A DNA stretch of 64,000 nucleotides from Natrarchaeobaculum sulfurireducens. GTDB taxonomy: Archaea; Halobacteriota; Halobacteria; Halobacteriales; Natrialbaceae. Within the stretch, counting starts at the first letter, position 1, and the number at the start of each line of letters is the position of its first letter. The notes under the pieces were generated by a model. The model did not search any database and was not told the DNA's origin. It saw only the letters and a program-made list of their open reading frames with translations. The translations under genes and the position numbers were made by a program. The DNA lies in the NCBI RefSeq assembly GCF_003430825.1, contig NZ_CP024047.1:2418001-2482000 (forward strand). Direction: 5' to 3'. This document shows, in pieces, positions 43,722-52,283 of this stretch.

Positions 43722-44114
43722 TCACCGAGCCGCTTCGATCGCCAGTCGGACCCGGTTCGCGAAGACGTTCATCTGTCCTGACGCCTGCGTATTCTTCCTG
43801 ACAAACGCGGAGACGCCCGCCTCGAGAGCCTTCTCAGAGAGCGGCTCGAGCGGGTTAGCGGTGAAAAGGACGAACGGAATCGGCATCGAGCCCGCGTCGT
43901 CGTTGATCGAGGAAGCGAGTTCGATCCCGGTTTCGTCCGGCAGTTCGTAGCTCGAGATGACGCAGTCGATTATCTCCTCTTCGAGCATGGCTCGGGTTTC
44001 AGCCGCCGAGCCGACGGTTTTTACGTCGAACCCGTGTTCCGTCGCTAACGTCTCACTGACGTGTTCGGTAATAAATTCGCTGTCTTCGACGAGAAGCACG
44101 GTGTACGACGACAT
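43722..44114 (-). CDS. Receiver-domain protein lacking the phospho-acceptor Asp
   Basis: 130 residues, single CheY-like receiver fold. The acidic pair is Glu10-Asp11, the switch Thr is Thr85 and the Lys is Lys107, all in place. The residue that should be the phosphorylated Asp is Ser55 (codon AGC, in CVISSYELPD; relatives have D just before Y-E-x-P). So phosphorylation at the normal site is not possible; it may act as a constitutive or differently controlled partner. Encoded upstream of the chemoreceptor on the same strand with an 88-bp gap. Confidence 0.85.
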   Translation of the reverse strand: MSSYTVLLVEDSEFITEHVSETLATEHGFDVKTVGSAAETRAMLEEEIIDCVISSYELPDETGIELASSINDDAGSMPIPFVLFTANPLEPLSEKALEAGVSAFVRKNTQASGQMNVFANRVRLAIEAAR

Positions 44115-44359
44115 ACGGTATAGTGGTATTCGATTTCTAATAATGCCTTACGGCCGATTCGGCGAGTTCATCGGTCGACGGCCGGTCATATGTCGGGACA
44201 CGGATGGAAGATGGACGGTATCGGCAGCGATCTATCCGCCCGAGAGACCACATCGGCCACGACGACACCGGACACTCGGACCGAACGGCCTCGACGTCGC
44301 GTCTCGAGACGGTTGACTTCCTTCGCGTGTGACCCGGTACGCACGAACGAGACGGGCGG

Positions 44360-47185
44360 TCAGTCCCAGAACGACTGCGTTCGTGCGTACTCGCGTTCTT
44401 GGGTGAGGATGTCGCGGTAGAACTCGGCTTCGTCCTCACGAAGCTTGTTGATTATCCGGGCGGCGTTGTGCGGCCCGACGCCCCTGGCGGCCATTGCGAT
44501 CACCGCCTGTTTGCCGTGGCTCTGGACGAGACTCGCCGCGCGGTAGGCGCGTTCGGTCATCGTTTCCTGTTCGTCGTCTTTCTCCGCGGCACGGACGGCG
44601 TCGGCGACCTCGTCGGCCCAGGGGTTCAGCGAGGCGATTCGGGTCGAACCACAGTCGGGACACTCGGGCTGGTTCGGAACGCGTTTGACCTTCGTCCTGA
44701 CTTTCCACTCCTTGCAGTGGGTACACAGGAGGATCACGCGATCGTTCTGGATACGCTCTTTCACCGTCTGGATGACGCTTGCGTCGGCATTCTCCGGGGC
44801 GAGCAGTTCTTTCCCCGCAGAGCGCCCACCTTGCCCGACCGGCGTCCGACCGCGAGTCGTCACCAGCTCGAGCGCACCCGACTGAATCTCGGCGAGCACT
44901 GCGCTTGCGCGTTCGACGTCCAGATCCTCGTGGAACACCTCACGGACCGCCTCTGCGTACATCGGCGTCTCCTCGAGTGCCGCCAGCAGCCGCTCGTTCG
45001 ACATGCGACCGGAGCCCTGCCAGCGTTTGAGCGCGCCGAACTTCGCCGACACCTGCGCGAGCCGGAAGGCGAGGGCGTCGGAGTTCTTCAACCCGAGTTC
45101 GACGATCGCCTCGACGTGGTCGGGATCGGTGCTCTCGAGCACCTCGAGGACGTCGCTCGTGGCGATCGAACTCGGCACCTCGAGTTCGATCCGGTACGGG
45201 TCGACCTCGAGTCCCACGGAGGTGCCTGCACGCTGGCCGAGCAGAGCCGAGAGGATACGTCCCAGGGTCTCGTTGGTCTCGTGGCCGTAACAGGCGTTCA
45301 CCACGACGGTCCGACCCTGTCGCTCGAGGACGAGCCGGTCGGCCGTCGGCATCGGCGACTCGGCCTCGACCTGGCGCTCGAGTTGCTCACAGGCCTCCGT
45401 GAGGGTGTAGTCGCCTGCGGGATAGCGTCCGGCGAGTTCCCGACCTACGGCGGGGGCGTCGGCTCCGGCTTCGAGTTGGGGTTCAGCGACGGCGCGAATC
45501 TCGCCGACCTCGCCCGCGACTGCTGCGGGGACGGGAATCTCCTGGCCGATCCAGGAGGGCACTTCGCCGGCCGGGTCCTCGATCGGGGTGACCTTGACAC
45601 GGGATTCCTCGTCGTCGATTTCGGCGATACGCCACATCTCTCCGCGCTGGACGAAGACCTCCCCCGGCCGGGCGAAGTTGACGACGAACCGCTCGTCGAG
45701 CGTCCCGATCTGCCCCCCCGAGGCGATGTCGTGGACCTCGTAGGTCTCCTCGTCGGGGATCATCGAGAGGTTCGCGTAGACGTACTGCCAGGTGCCGCCG
45801 GTCGTCTCGAGACGGTCGGCATTCTCGTCGAACCAGACGATTCGGTTGCGATGGAGTTCCGAGACCACCTCGCGGAACGTCTCCTCGCGAAGCGCTCTGA
45901 ACGGATAGGCTCGCGAGACGGTCTCGTAGGCCTCGCGAACGTGTGTCGCGCCGCGGCTCTGTACGATCGCCGGAATCTGGTTCGCCACTACGTCGAGGCT
46001 GCCTTCGTGGATGGCCGCTGGCTCGACTTCGCCCGCTCGAGCGCGTCGAGCGATCGCCAGCGCCTCGAAGGTATCGTCTGGACGGGTCGTGACGATGGTC
46101 CCGCTCGAGACCGCATCCCGACGGTGGCCCGCACGCCCGATTCGCTGGAGTAGTCGGGTGGCCTGCCGGGGGCTCTTGTACTGGATCACGTGGTCGACGC
46201 GGCCAACGTCGATCCCGAGTTCCATCGAGGAGGTACAGAGCAGACCGTCGAGGTCGCCGGTTTTGAACCGGTCCTCGACGTCGATCCGGGCCTCCTTCGA
46301 GAGCGACCCGTGGTGGACGCCGATCGGCAACTCGAGTTCGTTGAACCGCGAGCCCAGCGCCTCCGCCGTCTGTCGCGTATTGACGAAGATCAGCGTCGAC
46401 TCGTGGGCGGTGACGAGGTCACGAATCAGCCGGACGTGACTCGCCACCGAGGCGTCAGTCATCAGTTTGCCCGCGAGCGTCTCGTCCTCGTCGGTCACCT
46501 CCGGCTTACGAACCCTCACGTCGATGTTACTCCCGACGTCGATCTGACGGATCGCACAGGCGCGGCCGCCGGTCAGAAACTGGCCGACCTCCTCGGGATC
46601 GCCGACCGTCGCCGAGAGCCCGATCCGCTGGAAGTCGCCCGCGAGGTCGTACAGCCGCTCGAGGCCGACCGACAGCTGTGCCCCGCGTTTCGAGGCGGCG
46701 AGTTCGTGGACTTCGTCGATCACGACGTGGGAGACGTCCGCCAGTGCTTTTCGGAGTTTCTCGCCCGTCAGCATCGCCTGCAGCGTCTCCGGCGTCGTGA
46801 TCAGTACGTCCGGCGGATTCTCGGCCTGCTTGCCCCGCTGATATTGCGTCGTATCGCCGTGACGAACGTCGACCTCGAGGTCCAGATAGTCACCCCACCA
46901 CTCGAGGCGCTCGCGCATGTCACGGTTGAGCGCTCGCAGCGGGGTGACGTAGAGCGCGCCGAAGCCCTCCGGCGGCTCGTCGACGAGGTGATCGAAGACG
47001 GGCAACATCGCCGTCTCGGTCTTGCCGCTGCCCGTCGGCGCGATCACGAGCGTGTTCTGGCCGTCGGCAAGCGGCGGAATCGCGAGCCGCTGTGGCGCCG
47101 TCGGCGTCGAGAAGCCACGTTCGGACAACGCCCCGCGAACCGTCGGGCCGAGGTGTGTAAAGGCGGCGACGTCCCCGTCAGTCAT
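44360..47185 (-). CDS. lhr: Lhr-type superfamily 2 DNA/RNA helicase
   Basis: 941 residues, an Lhr (large helicase-related) protein that unwinds DNA or RNA:DNA hybrids and is linked to repair. Motif I is APTGSGKT (about residue 50-57), motif II is DEVHELAA (about 157), with TTPETLQ (Ia/Ib region), SATVGDPEE (III) and RIGRAGHRRD (VI). After the helicase core come the winged-helix, beta-barrel and Lhr C-terminal parts, including a zinc-ribbon-like CTHCKEWKVRTKVKRVPNQP followed by CPDCGS (about 800-830). Size matches the family (about 900). Cytosolic. Confidence 0.92.
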   Translation of the reverse strand: MTDGDVAAFTHLGPTVRGALSERGFSTPTAPQRLAIPPLADGQNTLVIAPTGSGKTETAMLPVFDHLVDEPPEGFGALYVTPLRALNRDMRERLEWWGDYLDLEVDVRHGDTTQYQRGKQAENPPDVLITTPETLQAMLTGEKLRKALADVSHVVIDEVHELAASKRGAQLSVGLERLYDLAGDFQRIGLSATVGDPEEVGQFLTGGRACAIRQIDVGSNIDVRVRKPEVTDEDETLAGKLMTDASVASHVRLIRDLVTAHESTLIFVNTRQTAEALGSRFNELELPIGVHHGSLSKEARIDVEDRFKTGDLDGLLCTSSMELGIDVGRVDHVIQYKSPRQATRLLQRIGRAGHRRDAVSSGTIVTTRPDDTFEALAIARRARAGEVEPAAIHEGSLDVVANQIPAIVQSRGATHVREAYETVSRAYPFRALREETFREVVSELHRNRIVWFDENADRLETTGGTWQYVYANLSMIPDEETYEVHDIASGGQIGTLDERFVVNFARPGEVFVQRGEMWRIAEIDDEESRVKVTPIEDPAGEVPSWIGQEIPVPAAVAGEVGEIRAVAEPQLEAGADAPAVGRELAGRYPAGDYTLTEACEQLERQVEAESPMPTADRLVLERQGRTVVVNACYGHETNETLGRILSALLGQRAGTSVGLEVDPYRIELEVPSSIATSDVLEVLESTDPDHVEAIVELGLKNSDALAFRLAQVSAKFGALKRWQGSGRMSNERLLAALEETPMYAEAVREVFHEDLDVERASAVLAEIQSGALELVTTRGRTPVGQGGRSAGKELLAPENADASVIQTVKERIQNDRVILLCTHCKEWKVRTKVKRVPNQPECPDCGSTRIASLNPWADEVADAVRAAEKDDEQETMTERAYRAASLVQSHGKQAVIAMAARGVGPHNAARIINKLREDEAEFYRDILTQEREYARTQSFWD

Positions 47186-47286
47186 CGAGCCAGGGTAGGG
47201 ACGACCGATGCATAAGCGCCACGCTCGTGCTGGACCGGGGCGACGACGTACAGCGGGAGTGCAATCGACAGAGCCGATCGACCTGA

Positions 47287-47796
47287 CTACGACTCGTCGC
47301 CCTCGAGTTCGTCGTCCTCGTCGCCGAGGAGTTCGTCCGCTACCGCGTCGTCGACAGCCATCTCACCCGGCTCCGGAACCTCTTCGTCGGCCCGTTCAGC
47401 GATTTCTTCCGCCGAGCGTTCCTCGTCGGTCATGTCGACGGCCGTCTCTGCATCGTCCACGCCCTCCGTGACGTCCTCCGGACTTGTCGAGTCGTCGAAC
47501 GCAGTAGCCGAGGACTCGTCATCTCCCCGACCCCCGACCGGAATCTCCTGAAAGTCGTCGGGGACGGCCTCGGACGTCTGTTCGCGTACCGCTTCGGCCG
47601 TGGGTGCCCGCTCACGAACGTCCTCGGTCGATGGGACGACCCCCGGCAGGTCCACGTACTTCGAGAGGACGTACACGAGAGCGCCGACACCGAGCGCGAG
47701 GAGCACGAGCAGCCGGAAGCGCCCGCGTCCGCTCTGTGACTCTGAATTACCGGTGTCGGACGACGCTGGGCCGTCAGCTGCCGATCGGATAGGCAT
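47287..47796 (-). CDS. Single-pass membrane protein with acidic tail
   Basis: 169 residues from ATG at 47796; longer frames to 47916 would add an Arg/Cys-rich lead with no support. One transmembrane helix (FRLLVLLALGVGALVYVLSK, about 26-45) is followed by a long soluble tail that is about 35% Asp/Glu, ending in the run AVADELLGDEDDELEGDES. A conserved-looking PDDFQEIPVGGR motif sits near 95-106. Similar proteins are known only as haloarchaeal hypotheticals. Diverges from the PGF-CTERM gene, with a palindromic candidate operator between them. Confidence 0.65.
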   Translation of the reverse strand: MPIRSAADGPASSDTGNSESQSGRGRFRLLVLLALGVGALVYVLSKYVDLPGVVPSTEDVRERAPTAEAVREQTSEAVPDDFQEIPVGGRGDDESSATAFDDSTSPEDVTEGVDDAETAVDMTDEERSAEEIAERADEEVPEPGEMAVDDAVADELLGDEDDELEGDES

Positions 47797-47945
47797 GAGG
47801 TCGATACACCCTCGAGCACGAAATCGGTTCGGGGTGGCAAAGCAAGCGCCAACAGTCGGCGAGCGTCCATCCCTGACGATGAGTAACTGCCACCTACGGC
47901 CGGGTAGGCGGCGCATAGCTACGCCCTCGAGTCCGATATCTCAGC

Positions 47946-47977
47946 CAATGACAGTCATCGAACGACGACAGTCATTG
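47946..47977. promoter_or_regulatory. Palindromic candidate operator
   Basis: Inverted repeat CAATGAC ... GTCATTG (47946-47952 and 47971-47977) in the 270-bp region between divergent genes. The left arm also contains the smaller palindrome ATGACAGTCAT, and ACAGTCAT occurs twice in direct orientation. A DNA-binding site is likely. Confidence 0.45.
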
Positions 47978-48066
47978 ATTCCGACTGATCAACTGTCGCT
48001 CAGCCGACTGCGGTTCGAGGTGTGGACCGAATCGATCCGTACGCCACAGCCCGAGGTGGCTGCCGA

Positions 48067-49098
48067 ATGATGTCGCCGGCACACTCGCGCCGAGCACTCA
48101 TCGTGCTGACGACCCTGGTCGCCATCATCGGCGTCATCACGGTCGGCGTCCTCGTCGGTGGACTGTTCGTGGGCGAAGCCGACGCCGCGAGTTCGACCGA
48201 GACGACGTCGCCGGTCCAGTCGTCGACCACGACCGACGAGGTCGGCGTCTCCGAGGAGCCGTACAGCGAGCCGGTCCCGGAGGAGGGTGACCCGTTCTTC
48301 GAGGCCGAAGCGAGCGATGGACGCTGGATCAGCTACATCAATCCGCGCGATGACTACCGGTCGCCGTACCTGGGTGACGGCTCCGGCAAGATCTGTACGG
48401 CCCTGCTCAACGAAGCCGGTGACCCCGTCGTTGGTGAATCGATCCCGAACACTACCGTCACAGTCGATACCGGCGACGAACTCGAGTGGCACGACGACGC
48501 CGACCCGTTCGTCGTCGAGTACCCGCTGACCACGCATTACGACCGCCCGCTCGACGCTGACCAGTTCGGAACGACCGCTGGGCTCCCACAGGGCGACGGC
48601 TACCTCGACTCCCACTGTCTCGAGTGGCACGGCTTGCCCGAGGACGAAACGGTCAGGTATGGCGAGCCGACGATCGACGGCGACCACGCGGACGACGTCG
48701 AACTCGTCGGCGTCGTCGAGCAACCGAACGACACGTGGGACTCCGACGTCGACCCGATCGGTGACGCCCAGCCGTACGAAGAGACTGGCGGCTGGACCTA
48801 CTACACGGACGGATCCCACGGACAGGCCGTCGTCGTCTTGCAACTCGACCGTGACGGGGCGGCCCTCGAGGACACAACATCGGTGGACGACGATTCGACC
48901 AGCGGCGACGATTCGACGGGTGACGATAGCGATACAGCGACACCGGACGACGGCACGGACGAACAGTCGAACTCGAGTGAGCCCGACGCTGCGGCGGACA
49001 CCGACGAGGAGCCGATCCCCGGCTTCGGGTCACTCGTAGCACTGGCCGCAGTCGCAGCCGTAGTCGTATTCGGATGGCGTCGCGAGGTAACTCCGTAG
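48067..49098 (+). CDS. PGF-CTERM-type secreted surface protein
   Basis: 343 residues from ATG at 48067. Signal helix at about 10-38 (IVLTTLVAIIGVITVGVLVG), extracellular domain with SDGRWISYINPRDDYRSPYL and CLEWHGLPED (about 90-210), and an acidic Thr/Ser/Asp stalk. The C-terminus is the PGF-CTERM sorting signal: PGFGSLVALAAVAAVVVF then a basic end (WRREVTP). Archaeosortase A removes such tails and attaches lipid, so the protein should be on the cell surface. The function of the main domain is not recognised. Confidence 0.8.
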   Translation: MMSPAHSRRALIVLTTLVAIIGVITVGVLVGGLFVGEADAASSTETTSPVQSSTTTDEVGVSEEPYSEPVPEEGDPFFEAEASDGRWISYINPRDDYRSPYLGDGSGKICTALLNEAGDPVVGESIPNTTVTVDTGDELEWHDDADPFVVEYPLTTHYDRPLDADQFGTTAGLPQGDGYLDSHCLEWHGLPEDETVRYGEPTIDGDHADDVELVGVVEQPNDTWDSDVDPIGDAQPYEETGGWTYYTDGSHGQAVVVLQLDRDGAALEDTTSVDDDSTSGDDSTGDDSDTATPDDGTDEQSNSSEPDAAADTDEEPIPGFGSLVALAAVAAVVVFGWRREVTP

Positions 49099-49138
49099 AC
49101 GGCGCTCACGGCCGTTTCGACGAGGAGGGGTTCGAAAA

Positions 49139-49171
49139 GGTGGCTACAGGGTGACTACAGGTGTAGCCACC
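49139..49171. terminator. Inverted repeat after PGF-CTERM gene
   Basis: Perfect 10-bp arms GGTGGCTACA (49139-49148) and TGTAGCCACC (49162-49171) with a 13-bp loop, 40 bp after the stop codon. It could stem-loop in RNA as a terminator-like or processing signal, or be a protein-binding palindrome. No T-run follows, so termination is uncertain. Confidence 0.4.
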
Positions 49172-49375
49172 ACCCATGGAGCGTCGGTCGCGACGGGGAA
49201 CTGCGACGGACCAGATGCGATAGACTGTCGACTCCCCGTCAGTCGATTTCCTTCGACGGTGTGATCATAAGCGTGCTGGCCGAGATGACGCCCGTCTGAC
49301 GGAGAGCCGACGGGCCACGGTTCGACGCCCGAATCAATCACGTTTTGACGGTCGCCACGAGAGACTTCACCGATC

Positions 49376-49591
49376 ATGTCCGCCGAGTCCGACGACGATC
49401 CACGCGTCCCAATCGTCTGTCCCGAGTGCGAGACGACCTCCCGAATCCCCCTCGACGACGTCGCCGACTCGATCGAGCGTCACAACGACCAGCTCCACGA
49501 CGGCGAGGACGTCGCCCAGGTCGACCCCGACGTCGCCGATCACCTCGCCGATCTGATCGGCATCGACCTTGGACTGCTCGAGGAGCGCTAA
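49376..49591 (+). CDS. Small haloarchaeal zinc-knuckle protein
   Basis: 71 residues with a single CPEC knuckle (VPIVCPECETTSRIPLDD) near the N-terminus and an acidic helical tail (HLADLIGIDLGLLEER). It is a typical haloarchaeal small protein family; two more Zn ligands could come from a His or from a partner. Monocistronic; function unknown. Confidence 0.7.
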   Translation: MSAESDDDPRVPIVCPECETTSRIPLDDVADSIERHNDQLHDGEDVAQVDPDVADHLADLIGIDLGLLEER

Positions 49592-49707
49592 CCCGGCTCG
49601 AACGTGGTCGTGTTCCGTTGCTCGTCAGCGGAGGTACTCACAGTACGCTCCGGCCGTCGTGTGGATTCGACAGGGAGTTTATCGCCCCTCGAGACGATAA
49701 CGCATCC

Positions 49708-49872
49708 ATGGCTCGTGCGACCCACACCTGCACCTGCGGGGCGGTGTTACAGTACAAGCAGGACCTCGAGAAAGAACGCGGCGGAATCGTCGCAGCCTGG
49801 AAGTGCAAAGAGTGTGGGACGCCGGTCCCCGGAATGGTCGCAGAAAAGCTCAAACACCAGCACCCCTCCTGA
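49708..49872 (+). CDS. 54-residue zinc-ribbon protein
   Basis: From ATG at 49708. Two Cys knuckles, CTCGA (residues 8-12) and CKECG (about 34-38), frame a short beta ribbon and an Arg/Lys-rich middle (QYKQDLEKERGG). The C-terminal helix ends KLKHQHPS. Basic for a halophile protein, so it may bind nucleic acid. Conserved type in haloarchaea; function unknown. Confidence 0.7.
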   Translation: MARATHTCTCGAVLQYKQDLEKERGGIVAAWKCKECGTPVPGMVAEKLKHQHPS

Positions 49873-49986
49873 GACGGACCGCTGTACATCAGTCCCATCA
49901 CGCCAGTGAGTCGGCACAGATGTGACGACACAGCAACCTGTCTGGTCTCCGCGTCGGTCTGACGCTTTCGCTTTGACTACCGATCG

Positions 49987-50541
49987 CTACTGACCGTCAC
50001 AGATCTCGAGGAAGTTCTCGAAGATCTCCTCACCGGCTTCGGTGTGGGCGACTTCGGGATGCCACTGAACTCCATAGAGGTCACGGTCGGGGTCGCTCAT
50101 CGCTTCGACGTTACAGACGTCGCTCCGTGCCGTGATCGTAAAGCCCTCCGGAACGTCTTTGACCTCGTCGGCGTGGCTCGCCCAGACGCGCGTTTCGGGA
50201 TACAGCGACCCGGTCAGGAGATCGTCTTCGTCGAGGACCTCGACGGTAACGTCGGCGTACCCGCCGTAGTCGCCGCCGCCGACGCGACCGCCGAGTTCGT
50301 CAGCGATCAGTTGCATGCCGAGACAGATCCCGAGTACGGGACGGCCGTCCTCGAGGTATGCCGGAGACTGGCCGATGCGGTCCATATCCGGCCCGCCGGA
50401 GAGAACGATCCCGTCGGCGTCGACGTCTTCCGGTGGCGTCTCGTTGTCGACGAGTTCCGTCTCCACGCCCAGGTCGCGTAGTGCTCGTTGCTCCAGATGA
50501 GTGAACTGCCCGTGGTTATCCACCACGACGATCTTCGTCAT
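49987..50541 (-). CDS. guaAA: GMP synthase glutaminase subunit
   Basis: 184 residues, class I glutamine amidotransferase. Catalytic Cys73 (GICLGMQ), His161 and Glu163 (QWHPEVAH) are present, and a glycine-rich oxyanion strand SGGPDM lies at 48-53. In archaea this small subunit hydrolyses glutamine and passes ammonia to the separate ATP-pyrophosphatase subunit to convert XMP to GMP. That partner is not in this window. ATG start with a normal spacing. Confidence 0.95.
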   Translation of the reverse strand: MTKIVVVDNHGQFTHLEQRALRDLGVETELVDNETPPEDVDADGIVLSGGPDMDRIGQSPAYLEDGRPVLGICLGMQLIADELGGRVGGGDYGGYADVTVEVLDEDDLLTGSLYPETRVWASHADEVKDVPEGFTITARSDVCNVEAMSDPDRDLYGVQWHPEVAHTEAGEEIFENFLEICDGQ

Positions 50542-50653
50542 TGGCGGGTCCTAGCCAGTCGACTGGTAAAAGCGGTCCGAAAATGGCGCTTCTCGCCGTA
50601 CTCGAGGGGGCGAGTTCGGCAACCGACAGCCGTCGACCCGTCTCGCTCCGGTA

Positions 50654-50661
50654 CGTTTATG
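50654..50661 (+). promoter_or_regulatory. TATA box for the 45-residue membrane protein
   Basis: CGTTTATG centred about 29 bp before ATG 50686, matching the geometry of haloarchaeal leaderless genes and supporting that start over in-frame upstream ATG codons. Confidence 0.5.
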
Positions 50662-50685
50662 CGTCTCTCACCGGACGGTACGTGT

Positions 50686-50823
50686 ATGGCAGTCGATCTC
50701 AACGAGTTCACACATCCGGCCTGGAAGGCTGCGGTGGGAACGGTCGTCGGATACGGGCTTATCCTCGTCGTCCTCACGCTCGCGATGTTCGCCCTTCCGT
50801 GGCTCATCTTCGCGACGCTGTAA
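50686..50823 (+). CDS. 45-residue single-helix membrane protein
   Basis: Short gene from ATG at 50686: MAVDLNEFTHPAWKAAVG, then one or two closely packed hydrophobic helices (TVVGYGLILVVLTLAMFALP and WLIFATL). Similar small haloarchaeal membrane proteins (DUF7550-type) are common. Lies alone between guaAA and pan on the plus strand, with its own TATA box. Confidence 0.7.
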   Translation: MAVDLNEFTHPAWKAAVGTVVGYGLILVVLTLAMFALPWLIFATL

Positions 50824-50994
50824 CGATCGGGAACCGCGATCGCTCGAGGATCGCCGTCGACCTGCGTTTTTCGAGGGAGTCGACACTGACACTCGCGCCA
50901 GCGGCTGTGCTGAGTGAACACCGTCGCTCGAGCGGGTTCACTGGATGAGTCGGTATCGTCTCGAAAGCGACGCCGGGAGAATCGACTGCTCCGG

Positions 50995-52212
50995 TCAGGC
51001 GAACGTCTTCGAGACGTCCTCGGTGGTGTCCGAGTCGGCCTGCACCTTGTCCCAGGCGTTCTGGAAGTCCTCTCCGCGGATCTCGGTACGGTCGTCACGG
51101 ATGGCGAACATACCGGCTTCGGTACAAACAGCTTTGATATCGGCACCGGAGGCGTCCGCCGTTTCTTCGGCCAGGGCGGCAAAGTCGACGTCGTCGTCGA
51201 CGTTCATGTTGCGGGTGTGGATCTGGAAGATGAGTTCGCGACCCTCCTCGCCTGGTTTCGGCACCTCGATGAGGCGGTCGAACCGACCGGGGCGAAGGAT
51301 CGCCCGGTCGAGCATGTCGAAGCGGTTGGTGGCGGCGATGATACGGATCTCGCCGCGTTCTTCGAAGCCGTCCATCTCGGCGAGCAGTTGCATCATCGTT
51401 CGCTGGACCTCGGCGTCGCCCGACGTCTTCGACTCCGTGCGTTTGGCAGCGATTGCGTCGATCTCGTCGATGAAGATGACGGCAGGTTCGTGTTCGCGGG
51501 CCACGTCGAACAGGTCCCGGACGAGTTTGGCACCCTCGCCGATGAATTTGTGGACGAGTTCGGAGCCGGCCATCTTGATGAAGGTCGCGTCGGTCTGGTT
51601 GGCGACGGCCTTCGCGAGCATCGTCTTACCCGTCCCGGGTGGACCGTACAGCAGGACGCCACTCGGTGGATCGATGCCCACGTCCTCGAACATGTCGGGC
51701 TTCTCGAGGGGCATCTCGACGGTTTCACGAACCTCTTGGAGTTGCTCCTCGAGGCCGCCAATGTCCTCGTAGCTGACTTCGGGACTCTCGGTGACTTCCA
51801 TCACGCGGGCCCGGACGTCGGTTTCGCTAGAGAGCGTCTTGACGATAGAGAGGGAGTTGTTGACCGCCACCCGGTCGTCTGGCGCGATGTCTTCGCGCAT
51901 CTCTTCGGTGACCTCGGTGAGGGCCTCCTGATTGTTCCCGTGCTGTTTGATAATGACACCCTCGTCCGACACCTCCTGGACCGTGGCGACGAACAGCGGC
52001 GACTGTTTGAGCTTCTTGTTCTCGTGAGTCAGTCGCTCGAGTTTCTGCTGGTATTTGTTGTTCTCGGCGTTCGCATCGAGGAGCTTATCGCGCATCTCCT
52101 CGTTTTGCGTCTCGAGGATTTCCAGCCGGTCCTCGAGCGCCTGGATCTTCTCCTGTTGGGACGCCTCGTCCTCGTCATACGGGAGGTCGACGTCGTCCAC
52201 AGTGTCGCTCAT
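50995..52212 (-). CDS. pan: Proteasome-activating nucleotidase PAN
   Basis: 405 residues, AAA+ ATPase that unfolds proteins and feeds the 20S proteasome. Order: acidic N-terminus, coiled coil about 18-70 (QALEDRLEILETQNEEMRDK), OB domain about 75-130, AAA core with Walker A GPPGTGKT (about 190-197), Walker B FIDEID (about 248) and the arginine-finger region RPGRFDR (about 312). The last residues are SKTFA: the penultimate residue is Phe rather than the Tyr of the HbYX motif that opens the 20S gate. ATG at 52212 preferred over an in-frame GTG one codon upstream. Confidence 0.95.
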   Translation of the reverse strand: MSDTVDDVDLPYDEDEASQQEKIQALEDRLEILETQNEEMRDKLLDANAENNKYQQKLERLTHENKKLKQSPLFVATVQEVSDEGVIIKQHGNNQEALTEVTEEMREDIAPDDRVAVNNSLSIVKTLSSETDVRARVMEVTESPEVSYEDIGGLEEQLQEVRETVEMPLEKPDMFEDVGIDPPSGVLLYGPPGTGKTMLAKAVANQTDATFIKMAGSELVHKFIGEGAKLVRDLFDVAREHEPAVIFIDEIDAIAAKRTESKTSGDAEVQRTMMQLLAEMDGFEERGEIRIIAATNRFDMLDRAILRPGRFDRLIEVPKPGEEGRELIFQIHTRNMNVDDDVDFAALAEETADASGADIKAVCTEAGMFAIRDDRTEIRGEDFQNAWDKVQADSDTTEDVSKTFA

Positions 52213-52263
52213 CACACGGATGTTGGGGGTTGGTTCATAAGAGGCTTCGGGTCGGTGAACTCA

Positions 52264-52283
52264 CCCCGGGTCAAGCCCCGGGG
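52264..52283. repeat. Right-end hairpin of the tnpB element
   Basis: CCCCGGG-TCAAG-CCCCGGGG, which overlaps the last codons and stop of tnpB. This arrangement, CDS ending inside a stem that continues into the right end, is the rule for haloarchaeal IS1341-type elements and marks the 3' part of the guide RNA. Confidence 0.7.

Noticed and set aside
42287-43801. 504-codon plus-strand frame opposite the chemoreceptor
   Set aside because: No motif and overlaps a full chemoreceptor gene; GC-driven.
44399-46153. 584-codon frame opposite lhr
   Set aside because: Shadow of the helicase, with no start signals or motif.
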